A stretch of 64,000 nt of DNA from Streptomyces catenulae (GCF_000718015.1 NZ_JODY01000015.1:1-64000); one strand, 5' to 3'; counted from the stretch's first letter, positions 1 to 10,163 are shown. The notes: a model not told the origin generated them from the letters alone. Numbers and translations: made by a program.

Positions 1-1312
1 CCTCCGAGCCACCCCCGCCCCCACCCCGCACCGGCTCACACAACACCGTGACGATCTTGTTCCGCCGCCCGGCCGGAGACTCCGCCGTGAGCCGCAACCC
101 CGTGAACCCCGGATCCGCGGCCTCGGAGGAGAGATCGACCACGGCCGTCGCCCCCGCGATCGGCACCCGCCCCAGCAGCTTCGCCAGCAGCCCGCCCACC
201 GTCTCGACATCCTCGTCGTCCAGCTCCGCGAGCCCGTACAGCTCCCCGAGGTCCCCGATGTCGAGACGCGCGGTGACCCGGTAACGGTCGTCGCCCAGCT
301 CCTCGACCGGCGGCAGCTCCCGGTCGTACTCGTCGGTGATCTCGCCGACGATCTCCTCCAGGATGTCCTCGATGGTGACGATCCCGGCCGTACCGCCGTA
401 CTCGTCGATGACGACCGCGACATGGTTGCGGTCGCGCTGCATCTCCCGCAGCAGATCCCCGGCGTTCTTGGTGTCGGGCACGAAGACGGCGGGACGCATC
501 GCGGAGGAGACCAGCTCGGTCTCGGCGTCACGGCTGACATGGACCTTGCGGGAGAGGTCCTTGAGGTAGACGACGCCGACGATGTCGTCCTCGTTCTCGC
601 CGGTCACCGGGATACGGGAGAACCCGGACCGGAGCGCGAGCGTCAACGCCTGCCGGATGGTCTTGTACCGCTCCACGGAGACCAGGTCCGTACGCGGCAC
701 CATCACCTCCCGCACCAGCGTGTCGCCGAGCTGGAAGACGGAGTGCACCATGCGGCGCTCCTCGTCCTCGATCAGCGACTCCTTCTCCGCGAGGTCGACC
801 ATCGCCCGCAGCTCCGCCTCGGAGGCGAACGGTCCCTTGCGGAAGCCCTTGCCCGGCGTGAGCGCATTGCCCAGCCAGATCAGCAGCTGCGGGACCGGAC
901 CCATGATCCGGGCCAGCGGCAGCAGGACGTACGCGGCGGCGGTCGCGGTGTTCAGCGGGTGCTGGCGGCCGATGGTGCGCGGCGAGACCCCGACCGCGAC
1001 GTACGAGACGAGGACCATCACGGCGATGGCGACGGTCAGCGCCTGCCAGGTCTGCTCGAAGGAGCGCAGGCAGGCGTAGGTGACGAGCACCCCGGCGGCC
1101 ATCTCGCAGCCGACGCGGACCAGCAGCGCGACGTTGAGATAGCGGGTCGGGTCGGCGGCGACGGCGGCGAGCCGGTCGCTGCCGCGGCGGCCCGAGCGGA
1201 CCGCCTCCTCGGCGCGGAAGCTGGTCGTCCGGGCGAGGCCCGCCTCGGCGCAGGCGGCGAGCCAGGCGATCACGACGAGCAGCACCGCGACCGCGATGAG
1301 TTGCGTGGTCAT
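1..1312 (-). CDS. CNNM/CBS (HlyC/CorC family) membrane transporter, C-terminus beyond window
   Basis: The gene begins at an ATG at 1312 and runs off the left edge, so the end is missing. The N-terminus is a hydrophobic helix (VAVLLVVIAWLAACAEAG) followed by further membrane segments, as in the DUF21/CNNM domain. Around 500-780 the protein reads REVMVPRTDLVSVE and then SGFSRIPVTGENEDDIVG, the tandem CBS pair. The part nearest the edge (LDIGDLGELYGL, then VETVGGLLAKLLGRVPI) is the CorC/HlyC C-terminal domain. Family members are linked to Mg2+/Co2+ efflux. The older name hemolysin is misleading. It lies 13 bp after ybeY on the same strand and is probably cotranscribed with phoH-ybeY. Confidence 0.9.
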   Translation of the reverse strand, partial: MTTQLIAVAVLLVVIAWLAACAEAGLARTTSFRAEEAVRSGRRGSDRLAAVAADPTRYLNVALLVRVGCEMAAGVLVTYACLRSFEQTWQALTVAIAVMVLVSYVAVGVSPRTIGRQHPLNTATAAAYVLLPLARIMGPVPQLLIWLGNALTPGKGFRKGPFASEAELRAMVDLAEKESLIEDEERRMVHSVFQLGDTLVREVMVPRTDLVSVERYKTIRQALTLALRSGFSRIPVTGENEDDIVGVVYLKDLSRKVHVSRDAETELVSSAMRPAVFVPDTKNAGDLLREMQRDRNHVAVVIDEYGGTAGIVTIEDILEEIVGEITDEYDRELPPVEELGDDRYRVTARLDIGDLGELYGLAELDDEDVETVGGLLAKLLGRVPIAGATAVVDLSSEAADPGFTGLRLTAESPAGRRNKIVTVLCEPVRGGGGGGSE

Positions 1313-1325
1313 GTGCGGCGCCCGG

Positions 1326-1823
1326 TCAGGACACGGTGGGGGCCGGGGAGGGACCCGTCAGCCCCCGCTCGGCGCGCCAGCCGTCGATGATGGCCGCCTG
1401 GAGGCCGAACATCTCGGCCTTCTCGTCGGGCTCCTCGTGGTCGTAGCCGAGGAGGTGCAGCACGCCGTGGACGGTCAGGAGCTGCAGCTCCTCGTCCATG
1501 GAGTGGCCGGTCGGGGCGTCCTCGCCCTGCTTCTTGGCGACCTCGGGGCAGAGCACGATGTCGCCGAGGAGGCCCTGCGGGGGCTCGTCCTCGTCCTTGA
1601 CCGGCGGGCGCAGCTCGTCCATCGGGAAGGACATCACGTCGGTCGGGCCGGGGAGGTCCATCCACTGGAGGTGGAGCTGTTCCATCGCCTCCGCGTCGAC
1701 GACGATCACGGACAGCTCGGAGAGCGGGTGGATGCGCATCCGGGCGACGGCGTAGCGGGCGACGTCGAGGATCGCCTGCTCGTCGATGTCCGTGCCGGAC
1801 TCGTTGTTGACGTCGATCGACAT
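1326..1823 (-). CDS. ybeY: Endoribonuclease YbeY (rRNA maturation factor)
   Basis: The protein has 165 residues, the usual family size. YbeY is a zinc endoribonuclease that helps mature the 16S rRNA 3' end and takes part in 70S quality control. The metal site is the H-x3-H-x5-H motif [11 protein letters not shown] at residues 119-129. I chose the ATG at 1823 ([10 protein letters not shown]); a longer frame reaching 2078 only reads phoH in the wrong frame. It lies between phoH and the CBS transporter gene on the same strand, the standard actinobacterial order, which suggests one phoH-ybeY-corC-type operon. Confidence 0.95.
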   Translation of the reverse strand: MSIDVNNESGTDIDEQAILDVARYAVARMRIHPLSELSVIVVDAEAMEQLHLQWMDLPGPTDVMSFPMDELRPPVKDEDEPPQGLLGDIVLCPEVAKKQGEDAPTGHSMDEELQLLTVHGVLHLLGYDHEEPDEKAEMFGLQAAIIDGWRAERGLTGPSPAPTVS

Positions 1824-1893
1824 GGGGGGTGTGACTTCTCGCTTCTGGTGGGTGCCGACCGGCCGCGGGGTGCGGCCGGCCGACGGGACGGAC

Positions 1894-2919
<1,026 letters not shown>

Positions 2920-3091
2920 CCCCTGTCCTTTGCCGATGGCTGATGAGCGGTACGGCCGGATGGCTCAGCTCTACGGTCTCCAGAGTACGACGGGGCACCG
3001 ACAACGCCGAAAGGCTTTACGAAGATCGAAGCGGCGGGCGGGGCCCGGCCCACCGCCGTCCGCCCCGCCCGCCGTCCGCCCGGACCGGCCG

Positions 3092-4240
3092 CTACGCCGG
3101 GCGCCGGAAGCCGATCGTGGGGACGGCGCGGGCGGGCGGGGTGCAGCGGCCCGGTGCGGGCAGCACCGCGTCGAGGAAGGCGTAGCGGTCGCGGAGCGTG
3201 CCGGTCGCCGGGGCGTCGTCGGTACGGAGCCGCTGCCACCAGGCGACGATCTCGGCCCAGCCGGGCGCCGCGAGGGAGCCGCCGAACTCCTGGACGGAGA
3301 GGGCGGCGGTCAGCCCGGCGAAGGCGAGCCGGTCGGCGAGCGGCCAGGCGGCGAGGGTGCCGGTGACGAAGCCCGCGACGAAGACGTCCCCGGCGCCGGT
3401 CGGGTCCAGCGCCTCCACCGCGATGGCGGGCACCTCGGCGCTCTCGCCGGTACGGCCGTCGACGGCGCAGGCGCCCTCGGAGCCCATGGTGACGACGGCG
3501 AGCGGCACCCGCTCGGCGAGCTTGCGGGCCGCGGCGCGCGGGTCGGAGGTGCGGGTGTAGCGCATCGCCTCCTCGGCGTTGGGGAGGAACGCCTCGCAGT
3601 GTTCGAGCCCGTCGAGGTCGGCCGGGTCCCAGCGGCCGGTGTCGTCCCAGCCGACGTCGGCGAAGATCCGGCTGCCGCGGGCGGCGGCGCAGCCCAGCCA
3701 CTCCTCGGGGCGGCCCGGGACCAGCGAGGCGACGCAGGCGCGGGAGGGCGGCGGGCAGCCGGGGGCGTGGCCGCCGTCGAAGGCGGTCTCCGGGGGCGGC
3801 GCCTCGTGGCCGTGCGAGACCATCGTGCGCTCGCCTTCGTACGCCATGGAGACGGTGACGGGGGAGTGCCAGCCGGGGACGGTGCGGGAGTGGGTGAGGT
3901 CGATGCCCTCGCCGTGGCTGAGCGCGTCCCAGCAGTACTCGCCGTACATGTCGTCGCCGAACGCGGCGGCCAGGGAGGTGCGCAGGCCGAGGCGGGCGAG
4001 GGCGGTGGCCATGTTGGCGACGCCGCCGGGGCTGGAGCCCATGCCGCGGGCCCAGGACTCGGTGCCGCGGACCGGTGCGGAGTCGAGGCCGGTGAGGATG
4101 ATGTCGAGGAAGACGGTGCCGGTCAGATAGACGTCGGTGGCCGGGTCGCCGTCGGCGCGGAGGGGGGCGAGCGGGTCGAGGACCGGCGTCGGGACGCCCT
4201 GCCGTACGGGCTGTTGCTGTGCTCGCGGCCGTGCGCTCAC
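3092..4240 (-). CDS. PfkB family carbohydrate kinase
   Basis: This is a ribokinase-type kinase of 382 residues. The N-terminal signature is seen in DVYLTGTVFLDIILTGL followed by SSPGGVANMATALARLGL. The C-terminal PfkB signature DPTGAGDVFVAGF carries the catalytic Asp of the anion-hole GAGD. The GTG at 4240 is preceded by GAGAGAGG at good distance, whereas the frame remains open upstream only as a shadow of the divergent GH4 gene. The substrate cannot be read from sequence. The 105-bp divergent arrangement with a GH4 phospho-glycosidase suggests a shared carbohydrate pathway. A 30-40 residue N-terminal extension precedes the kinase fold. Confidence 0.88.
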   Translation of the reverse strand: MSARPRAQQQPVRQGVPTPVLDPLAPLRADGDPATDVYLTGTVFLDIILTGLDSAPVRGTESWARGMGSSPGGVANMATALARLGLRTSLAAAFGDDMYGEYCWDALSHGEGIDLTHSRTVPGWHSPVTVSMAYEGERTMVSHGHEAPPPETAFDGGHAPGCPPPSRACVASLVPGRPEEWLGCAAARGSRIFADVGWDDTGRWDPADLDGLEHCEAFLPNAEEAMRYTRTSDPRAAARKLAERVPLAVVTMGSEGACAVDGRTGESAEVPAIAVEALDPTGAGDVFVAGFVTGTLAAWPLADRLAFAGLTAALSVQEFGGSLAAPGWAEIVAWWQRLRTDDAPATGTLRDRYAFLDAVLPAPGRCTPPARAVPTIGFRRPA

Positions 4241-4345
4241 CGTGCTCGCCTCTCTCCCGCCGGTCCGGTCGCGGTGGTTCCCTCGCGTGCGTCCCCGTCC
4301 CGGTGGTGCCGACAGTGTGCCTGATGCCGGTGTACGTTCCGGCCC

Positions 4346-5692
4346 ATGAGGCTCACGATTCTCGGTGGCGGCGGATTCCGGGTGCCACTGGTGTACCGCG
4401 CGCTCCTGGACGATCCCGCGCGCGCGGTCGACGAACTGACCCTGTACGACACCGATCCGCGGCGGCTGGCGGTGATCGGCGACGTCCTGGACCGGCAGGC
4501 GCAAGGGCATCCGGCGCCGGTCCGGGTGCGGCGGGCCGCGACCCTGGACGAGGCGCTGACCGGCGCGGACTTCGTGTTCTCCGCGATCCGGGTGGGCGGT
4601 ACCGCGGGCCGGGTGCGCGATGAGCGGATCCCGCTGGCCGAGGGGGTGCTGGGCCAGGAGACGGTGGGCGCGGGCGGGGTGCTCTACGGGCTGCGGACGA
4701 TCCCGGTGGCGCTGCGGATCGCGGAGCGGGTGGCGGAACTGGCGCCGCACGCCTGGGTCATCAACTTCACCAACCCGGCGGGGATGGTGACGGAGGCGAT
4801 GGCGGAGGTGCTGGGCGAGCGGGTCATCGGGATCTGCGACTCGCCGGTGGGGCTGGTGCGGCGGGCCGCGCGGGCGGCGGGCGTGGACGGCGCGGCGTTC
4901 GCGGCGGGCCGGGTGGCGTACGACTACACCGGGCTCAACCACCTGGGCTGGCTGCGGTCGTTGACGCTGGACGGGCGGGAGCTGCTGCCGGGGCTGCTGG
5001 CGGATCCGGCGGCGCTGGGCTCGTTCGAGGAGGGGCGGCTGTTCGGCGCCGAGTGGCTGGCGGCGCTGGGCGCGCTGCCCAACGAGTATCTGCACTACTA
5101 CTACTTCCGCCGGGAGACGCTGGCGTCGGTGCGGGACGCGTCTCGGACGCGCGGGGAGTTCCTCAACGGGCAGCAGGGCGGGTTCTTCGCGCGGGCGGCC
5201 GGTGCGGACGGTCCGGAGGCGGCGTACGCGCTGTGGGAGGCCACCCGGCGCGAGCGCGAGGAGACGTACATGGCGGAGAGCCGGGAGGCGAGCGGCGGTT
5301 GGCAGCGGGACGCCTGTGACCTGGAGGGCGGCGGGTACGACCGGGTGGCGCTGGCGCTGATGCGGGCGCTCTCCCCCGGTACGGACGGCGGGGGCGACCG
5401 GCTGATCCTCAATGTGCGCAACGGGACGACGGTGCCGGAGCTGGCGCCGGACGCGATCGTGGAGACGGTCTGCGAGGTGGGTCCGGACGGCCCGGTGCCG
5501 CTGCCGTGTGCGCCGCTGCGGGCCGATCAGTTGGGGCTGATGCTCCAGCTCAAGGCGGTGGAGCGGGCGACGGTCGAGGCGGCCGTCCGCAAGGACCGCG
5601 AGGCGGCGCTGCGGGCGATGGCGCTCCATCCGCTGGTGGACTCCCCGGCGGTGGCCGCCCGCATTCTGGAACGGGCGGCCACCGAGGGGTGA
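4346..5692 (+). CDS. GH4 family 6-phospho-beta-glucosidase-like enzyme
   Basis: The protein has 448 residues, the normal length for glycoside hydrolase family 4. The N-terminus MRLTILGGGGFR is the NAD-binding glycine-rich loop. INFTNPAGMVTEA, GICDSPVGL and GLNHLGW are GH4 hallmarks, and the Cys and His of the last two are the expected Mn2+ ligands. GH4 enzymes cleave phosphorylated glycosides by NAD-assisted redox-elimination. The 6-phospho-beta-glucosidase label comes from overall similarity and is not certain. No PTS component is nearby, so the source of a 6-phosphate substrate is unclear. It is divergent from the PfkB kinase and is followed by a strong terminator. Confidence 0.88.
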   Translation: MRLTILGGGGFRVPLVYRALLDDPARAVDELTLYDTDPRRLAVIGDVLDRQAQGHPAPVRVRRAATLDEALTGADFVFSAIRVGGTAGRVRDERIPLAEGVLGQETVGAGGVLYGLRTIPVALRIAERVAELAPHAWVINFTNPAGMVTEAMAEVLGERVIGICDSPVGLVRRAARAAGVDGAAFAAGRVAYDYTGLNHLGWLRSLTLDGRELLPGLLADPAALGSFEEGRLFGAEWLAALGALPNEYLHYYYFRRETLASVRDASRTRGEFLNGQQGGFFARAAGADGPEAAYALWEATRREREETYMAESREASGGWQRDACDLEGGGYDRVALALMRALSPGTDGGGDRLILNVRNGTTVPELAPDAIVETVCEVGPDGPVPLPCAPLRADQLGLMLQLKAVERATVEAAVRKDREAALRAMALHPLVDSPAVAARILERAATEG

Positions 5693-5697
5693 GAGGC

Positions 5698-5728
5698 GGG
5701 GCGGGCGCCGGGCCGCGGCGCCCGCCCC
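5698..5728. terminator. Bidirectional terminator hairpin between GH4 and metallo-hydrolase genes
   Basis: A 13-bp perfect inverted repeat (5698-5710 with 5716-5728) has a 5-base loop and sits between the convergent stops at 5692 and 5736. It has no long T-tract, as is usual for Streptomyces terminators. Confidence 0.75.
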
Positions 5729-5735
5729 TTCGGGC

Positions 5736-6365
5736 TCAGTGCCCGCGCTTCACCCACTCCTCCAGGTGCGGCGCCTCCGCCCCGATGGTCGTGGAGGCGC
5801 CGTGGCCGGTGTGGACGGCGGTCTCCCCCGGCAGGGTCAGCAGCCGGTCGCGGATCGAGTCGATGATCGTCGGGAAGTCGGAGAACGACCGCCCGGTGGC
5901 GCCCGGACCGCCCTGGAAGAGGGTGTCGCCGGTGAAGACGGCGCCGAGCCCCGGGGCGTACAGGCTGACGGCGCCCGGTGCGTGGCCCGGCGTGTGCAGC
6001 ACCGTCAGATCGGTCCCGGCGATGGTCAGCACCTGACCGTCCGCCAGCTCCCGGTCGGGCGGGGTGCCCGGGTGGGTCCGCTGCCAGAGCGGCAGGTCGT
6101 CGGGGTGGAGGTGGATCAGCGCACCGGTGCGGGCCGCGAGGGCGGGGGCCGCGTCGATGTGGTCGTCGTGCGCGTGGGTGCAGACGATGGCGCGCAGGGT
6201 ACGGCCGCCGAGCGCGGCGAAGATCGCGTCGGCGTCGTGGGCGGCGTCGATGACGATCGCCTCGTCGTCGTCCCCGACGATCCAGACGTTGTTGTCGACG
6301 TCCCAGGTGCCACCGTCCAGGGAGAAGGTGCCGGAGGTGACCAGATGGTCGATGCGGGCGGCCAT
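5736..6365 (-). CDS. MBL-fold metallo-hydrolase, probable mycothiol-dependent detoxification partner
   Basis: This is a glyoxalase II-like beta-lactamase fold protein of 209 residues. The metal site is CTHAHDDHIDAAP, with TPGHAPG and FTGDTLF further on. The start ATG overlaps the upstream stop as TGATG (6363-6367), so it is translationally coupled to the mycothiol formaldehyde dehydrogenase. That enzyme produces S-formylmycothiol, so a thioesterase releasing formate and regenerating mycothiol is the natural inference. The fold alone does not prove the substrate. Confidence 0.88.
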   Translation of the reverse strand: MAARIDHLVTSGTFSLDGGTWDVDNNVWIVGDDDEAIVIDAAHDADAIFAALGGRTLRAIVCTHAHDDHIDAAPALAARTGALIHLHPDDLPLWQRTHPGTPPDRELADGQVLTIAGTDLTVLHTPGHAPGAVSLYAPGLGAVFTGDTLFQGGPGATGRSFSDFPTIIDSIRDRLLTLPGETAVHTGHGASTTIGAEAPHLEEWVKRGH

Positions 6366-7450
6366 CAGAGGGTCACCACCGAACGCAGCACATCGCCCGC
6401 GTGCATCCGCTCGAAGGCCCCCTCGACACCGTCGATGCCGATGGTCTCGGTGACGAAGGCGCCCAGGTCGATCCGGCCCTGCTGGTGCAGGTCGACCAGC
6501 ATCGGGAAGTCGCGGGAGGGCAGGCAGTCGCCGTACCAGGAGGACTTGAGGGAGCCGCCGCGCCCGAAGACGTCGAGGAGCGGCAGCTCCAGCTTCATCT
6601 CGGGGGTGGGGACGCCGACGAGGACGACCGTCCCGGCCAGGTCGCGGGCGTAGAACGCCTGCTGGTAGGTCTCCGGGCGGCCGACCGCCTCGATGACGAC
6701 GTCCGCGCCGAAGCCGCCGGTCAGCTCGCGGATCGCCTCGACCGGGTCGGTGGTGCGGGAGTTGACGGCGTGGGTGGCGCCCATGGTGCGGGCGGTCTCC
6801 AGCTTCCGGTCGTCGACGTCCACCGCGATGATCTTCGCGGCACCGGCCAGCCGGGCGCCGACCACCGCCGCGTCGCCCACCCCGCCGCAGCCGATGACCG
6901 CGACGGTGTCGCCGCGGCCGACGTTGCCGGTGTTGATGGCCGCGCCGATACCGGCCATCACACCGCAGCCGAGCAGTCCGGCGACGGCGGGCGAGACGGC
7001 CGGGTCGACCTTGGTGCACTGGCCGGAGGCGACCAGCGTCTTGTCCGCGAAGGCGCCGATGCCCAGCGCGGGCGTCAGCTCCGTCCCGTCGGTCAGGGTC
7101 ATCTTCTGCCTGGCGTTGTGGGTGTCGAAGCAGTACTGCGGGCGGCCCCGCAGACAGGCCCGGCACTGGCCGCACACCGCGCGCCAGTTGAGGATGACGA
7201 AGTCGCCGGGCGCGACATCGGTGACGCCCTCGCCGACGGACTCCACGACGCCCGCGGCCTCGTGGCCGAGCAGGAACGGGAAGTCGTCGTTGATGCCGCC
7301 CTGCTTGTAGTGCAGGTCGGTGTGGCACACCCCGCACGCCTGGATCTGCACCACGGCCTCGCCGGGTCCGGGATCCGGCACCACGATGGTCTCCAGCCGC
7401 ACCGGTTCGTTCTTCCCCGGCGCGATGACGCCGCGCACTTCCTGTGCCAT
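6365..7450 (-). CDS. S-(hydroxymethyl)mycothiol dehydrogenase
   Basis: This is a zinc-dependent medium-chain alcohol dehydrogenase of 361 residues. The catalytic zinc region is [14 protein letters not shown], the structural zinc loop [15 protein letters not shown], and the NAD fold has [12 protein letters not shown]. The substitution pattern and length match the mycothiol-dependent formaldehyde dehydrogenase of actinobacteria (glutathione-dependent class III ADH counterpart). It oxidises the mycothiol adduct of formaldehyde. The ATG at 7450 has GAGAGGGG seven bases upstream; the frame opens earlier to 7486 without a better site. The following metallo-hydrolase overlaps by one base. Confidence 0.93.
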   Translation of the reverse strand: MAQEVRGVIAPGKNEPVRLETIVVPDPGPGEAVVQIQACGVCHTDLHYKQGGINDDFPFLLGHEAAGVVESVGEGVTDVAPGDFVILNWRAVCGQCRACLRGRPQYCFDTHNARQKMTLTDGTELTPALGIGAFADKTLVASGQCTKVDPAVSPAVAGLLGCGVMAGIGAAINTGNVGRGDTVAVIGCGGVGDAAVVGARLAGAAKIIAVDVDDRKLETARTMGATHAVNSRTTDPVEAIRELTGGFGADVVIEAVGRPETYQQAFYARDLAGTVVLVGVPTPEMKLELPLLDVFGRGGSLKSSWYGDCLPSRDFPMLVDLHQQGRIDLGAFVTETIGIDGVEGAFERMHAGDVLRSVVTL

Positions 7451-7609
7451 GGGACAGCCCCTCTCAAAGATCACGTACGGGACCACTGTGGCGTACCGCC
7501 ACCGAGCCGTGCCACACCGTACGCGGGGCGGGCCGCCCTCCGCAGGACCTGGGGTGCCTTCCCCGATCCGGCGTACGCGAACGGGCGCGGGCCACCGCGC
7601 CCGCCCCCG

Positions 7610-8938
7610 TCACCAGCGGGGTACCGCCGGGACCCGCCAGTCGGGGTCGGCGCGGCGCATGGCGGCGGCGTCGTCGCGGGAGCGGAGGGCGCCGTCGTCG
7701 TCGAGCCAGCGGCGGTGCAGGGCGGCGAGCCGGTCGCGGTCGAGGGTGACGCCGAGGCCCGGTGCGTCGCCGACCGTCACCGCGCCGCCGTGGAAGGCGA
7801 GCCGTTCGGTGAGGACGTCCTCGGTCTGCCAGGGGTAGTGGGTGTCGCAGGCGTGGTCGAGGCGGGGGACGACGGCGGCGGCGTGGGTCATCGCGGCGAG
7901 GGAGATGCCCAGGTGGGTGTTGGAGTGCATGGACAGACCGACGCCGAAGGTGGCGCAGAGCGCGGCGAGTTCGCAGGTGGCGCGGAGTCCGCCCCAGTAG
8001 TGGTGGTCGGAGAGGACGACCTGGACGGCGCCGCGGGTGAACGCCTCGGGGATCTCCTCGAACGTCGTCACACACATGTTGGTGGCGAGCGGCAGCGGGG
8101 TGCCGCCCCGGGCGCGCAGCGCGGCGGCGACCTCGGCCATCGCGCCGGTGCCGGACGCGGGGTCCTCCAGGTACTCCAGGGTGTCGCCGAGCGCGGCGGC
8201 GACCCGCAGCGAGGTGGCGACGGACCAGGCGCCGTTGGGGTCGAGCCGCAGCGGTCTGCCGGGGAAGGCGGCGGCGAGGGCGCGGACGGCGGCGATCTCC
8301 TCGTCCGGCGGCAGGACACCGCCCTTGAGCTTGAAGGAGCCGAAGCCGTAGAGGTCCACCAGGCGGCGGGCCTGGGCGACGATGCCGTCCGGGTCGAGGG
8401 CCGCGCCCCAGTCGTCGCGCTCGCCGCGGCCCTGCGGGTGCGCGGCCCAGCGGTAGAAGAGGTAGGCGCTGTAGTCGACGCGGTCGCGGACCCTGCCGCC
8501 GAGCAGGGCGTGGACGGGCAGCCCCGCGGTCTTGCCCCACGCGTCCAGGCAGGCCACCTCGACGGCGGAGACCACGGAGCGGCGGAGCTTGTCGGCGGTG
8601 CGGACGCCCCGGAGCCCGGCGGCGTCGACGGCGGCGGGCCCGGTGGCGTCCGGGGAGTCGCCGCAGACGCGGGCGGCGAGCGCGGGCAGCGCGTTCAGAT
8701 CGGTGACCCGGTGGCCGGGCAGGGCGTCGGCGAGCGGCCGGGCCAGATCGAGGTAGGCGGTGTCGCCGTAGGTCTCGCCGACGCCGGTGACGCCGCCGCC
8801 GGTGACCACCTCGACGATCAGACGCGGGGTGTACGGCTGGTGGACGCCCTGGGTGTTCAGCAGCGGCGGATCGGCGACCAGGACCGGGGTGAGCCGGACC
8901 TCGGTGACGGTGAGGTCGTGAGCACGGGTGGCGGCCAA
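7610..8938 (-). CDS. Glucarate dehydratase family enolase-superfamily enzyme
   Basis: The protein has 442 residues, normal for the family. The catalytic KxK motif is in GSFKLKGG. Metal-binding acids lie in LRLDPNGAW, EDPASG and the ATNMCVT/SDHHYWGG strands, and the His region is SMHSNTHLGIS. Members dehydrate D-glucarate or related acid sugars to 5-keto-4-deoxyglucarate. No aldolase or transporter gene adjoins it, so the exact substrate is open. I chose the TTG at 8938 because GGAGACAGGAG stands seven bases upstream; the frame continues to 9157 as low-complexity shadow. A palindromic operator candidate lies about 62 bp upstream. Confidence 0.88.
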   Translation of the reverse strand: MAATRAHDLTVTEVRLTPVLVADPPLLNTQGVHQPYTPRLIVEVVTGGGVTGVGETYGDTAYLDLARPLADALPGHRVTDLNALPALAARVCGDSPDATGPAAVDAAGLRGVRTADKLRRSVVSAVEVACLDAWGKTAGLPVHALLGGRVRDRVDYSAYLFYRWAAHPQGRGERDDWGAALDPDGIVAQARRLVDLYGFGSFKLKGGVLPPDEEIAAVRALAAAFPGRPLRLDPNGAWSVATSLRVAAALGDTLEYLEDPASGTGAMAEVAAALRARGGTPLPLATNMCVTTFEEIPEAFTRGAVQVVLSDHHYWGGLRATCELAALCATFGVGLSMHSNTHLGISLAAMTHAAAVVPRLDHACDTHYPWQTEDVLTERLAFHGGAVTVGDAPGLGVTLDRDRLAALHRRWLDDDGALRSRDDAAAMRRADPDWRVPAVPRW

Positions 8939-9329
8939 GGGACGACTCCTGTCTCCGGAGGGACGCCGCCGGGCGACGGCACCCCGCATGTCCGCGTATG
9001 TGGACGACGTCCACGGACCGGAAGGGAGGCTAGGAGGGCGGCGCCGGAGCGTCAACGGGGCCTCGGCGGCGCGGCGTCGGGCGGCGCGGCGTCGGGGCGG
9101 CGCGGCCCCGGGGTGGCACGCACCCCGCCCCGGCACGGCGGCGCCCGGCCACCGCATCCCCCGCCGCTCGCCCCCGACCGATCCGCAACTCCCGCCTCTT
9201 TACCAATCGTTGAATCTTCGCGCGTAGATCCCACGCCGCGCCTCTGTTAGATCTACCTGGGCCGGGCGTGACCCGTCCGGCGCCGCGCGGCCCCGCGCGG
9301 ACCCCCACCACTCCCCGAAGGAGCCGCGC
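8939..9329. other. 391-bp divergent intergenic region (glucarate dehydratase / HAD phosphatase)
   Basis: The left part holds the ribosome binding site of the dehydratase and the palindrome at 9000-9014. The middle (about 9060-9110) is a run of near-repeats of GGCGGCGCGGCGTCGG, probably slippage-derived. The right part is less GC-rich (about 9190-9260) and should hold the HAD phosphatase promoter. I could not assign its -35/-10 with confidence, and no PHO-box direct repeat is evident. Confidence 0.6.
9000..9014. promoter_or_regulatory. Palindromic operator candidate upstream of glucarate dehydratase
   Basis: Perfect 6-bp arms GTGGAC and GTCCAC flank a 3-base centre (15 bp total). Weaker outer arms GTCCG (8990-8994) and CGGAC (9014-9018) extend the symmetry. 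The site lies 62-76 bp before the TTG start. The size fits a GntR- or IclR-type dimer site, but no regulator gene is adjacent. Confidence 0.4.
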
Positions 9330-10163
9330 ATGCCCCGCTCTCCCCTGTCCCGCCGCGTTCCGGCCGCCCTCCGCTCCCGCCGGGCCAGGGCCGGCGCCGC
9401 GACGGTCGCCGCGCTCGTCGCCGGTACCGCGGTGTTCGGCGTCGGCCAGGCCACCGCGGAGCACTCGGTGCCGCGCAGCGACAAGGAGATCCCCAACCTC
9501 ACCCTCGTCCAGGACCGGATCAAGGCGTACTACGGCGACACCGTCACCGCCGACGGCGAGCACTACGCCTCCCCGAAGAGCAACTACGCCCGCCAGGTCC
9601 ACTCCGTCGAGGAGAAGGCGCGCGCCTACCTCACCCGCGCGCTCGCCCGCCACGGCGCCACCGCGGACAAGGGGCACGCCAAGCCCGCCATCGTCCTCGA
9701 CATGGACGACACCACGCTGCTGACGTACAACTACGAGCTGCGCGAGGGCTTCCACTTCACCGAGAAGAGCCAGGACGAGTACCTCGCCTCGACCGACATG
9801 GACCCGGTCTTCGGCATGGACCGCCTGGTCACCTGGGCGCACTCCAAGGGCGCCGAGGTCTTCTTCCTCACCGGGCGCAAGGAGGCCCAGCGGAAGTGGA
9901 GCGTGCGCAACCTCAAGAACGTCGGCTACGACGTCCCGCTCGACCGCGGCCATGTCTACCTGAAGGACAAGGAGAACCCTCCGGCGTACCTGCCGTGCGG
10001 CGCCGACTGCACCACGATCGAGTACAAGTCGGGCACCCGCCAGCACATCGAGTCGCTGGGCTACCGCATCGTCGCCAACTTCGGCGACCAGTACAGCGAT
10101 CTCCGCGGCGGCTTCGGTGAGCGGACGTTCAAGCTGCCGAACCCGATGTACTACCTGCCGTGA
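9330..10163 (+). CDS. Secreted HAD-superfamily acid phosphatase
   Basis: The protein has 277 residues with a clear signal peptide: a basic start (RRVPAALRSRRARA), a hydrophobic core (ATVAALVAGTAVFGV) and probable cleavage near QATA-EH. HAD motif I is VLDMDDTTLL (nucleophile Asp and acid Asp two residues on), motif II FLTGRKEA, and motif IV FGDQYSDL. It belongs to the class B/plant-type acid phosphatase branch. It should act outside the membrane to release phosphate from organic esters. The ATG has GAAGGAGCC upstream. It is convergent with RNase Z across a strong hairpin. Confidence 0.9.
   Translation: MPRSPLSRRVPAALRSRRARAGAATVAALVAGTAVFGVGQATAEHSVPRSDKEIPNLTLVQDRIKAYYGDTVTADGEHYASPKSNYARQVHSVEEKARAYLTRALARHGATADKGHAKPAIVLDMDDTTLLTYNYELREGFHFTEKSQDEYLASTDMDPVFGMDRLVTWAHSKGAEVFFLTGRKEAQRKWSVRNLKNVGYDVPLDRGHVYLKDKENPPAYLPCGADCTTIEYKSGTRQHIESLGYRIVANFGDQYSDLRGGFGERTFKLPNPMYYLP

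Noticed and set aside
422..1390. A 322-codon plus frame opposite the CBS transporter
   Set aside because: Asp/Gly/Arg/His-rich shadow; the minus frame carries clear CBS and membrane segments.
3092..5629. The full 845-codon minus frame as a fusion with the PfkB kinase
   Set aside because: The N-terminal 460 residues are antisense to the GH4 gene; a GTG with a good ribosome binding site at 4240 marks the real start.
9060..9115. A CRISPR-like or satellite array
   Set aside because: Only imperfect GGCGGCGCGGCGTCGG-type units are seen, without constant-length spacers; simple GC slippage.
9200..9329. PHO-box upstream of the secreted phosphatase
   Set aside because: I looked for GTTCACC-type direct repeats and found none, so phosphate control cannot be claimed.
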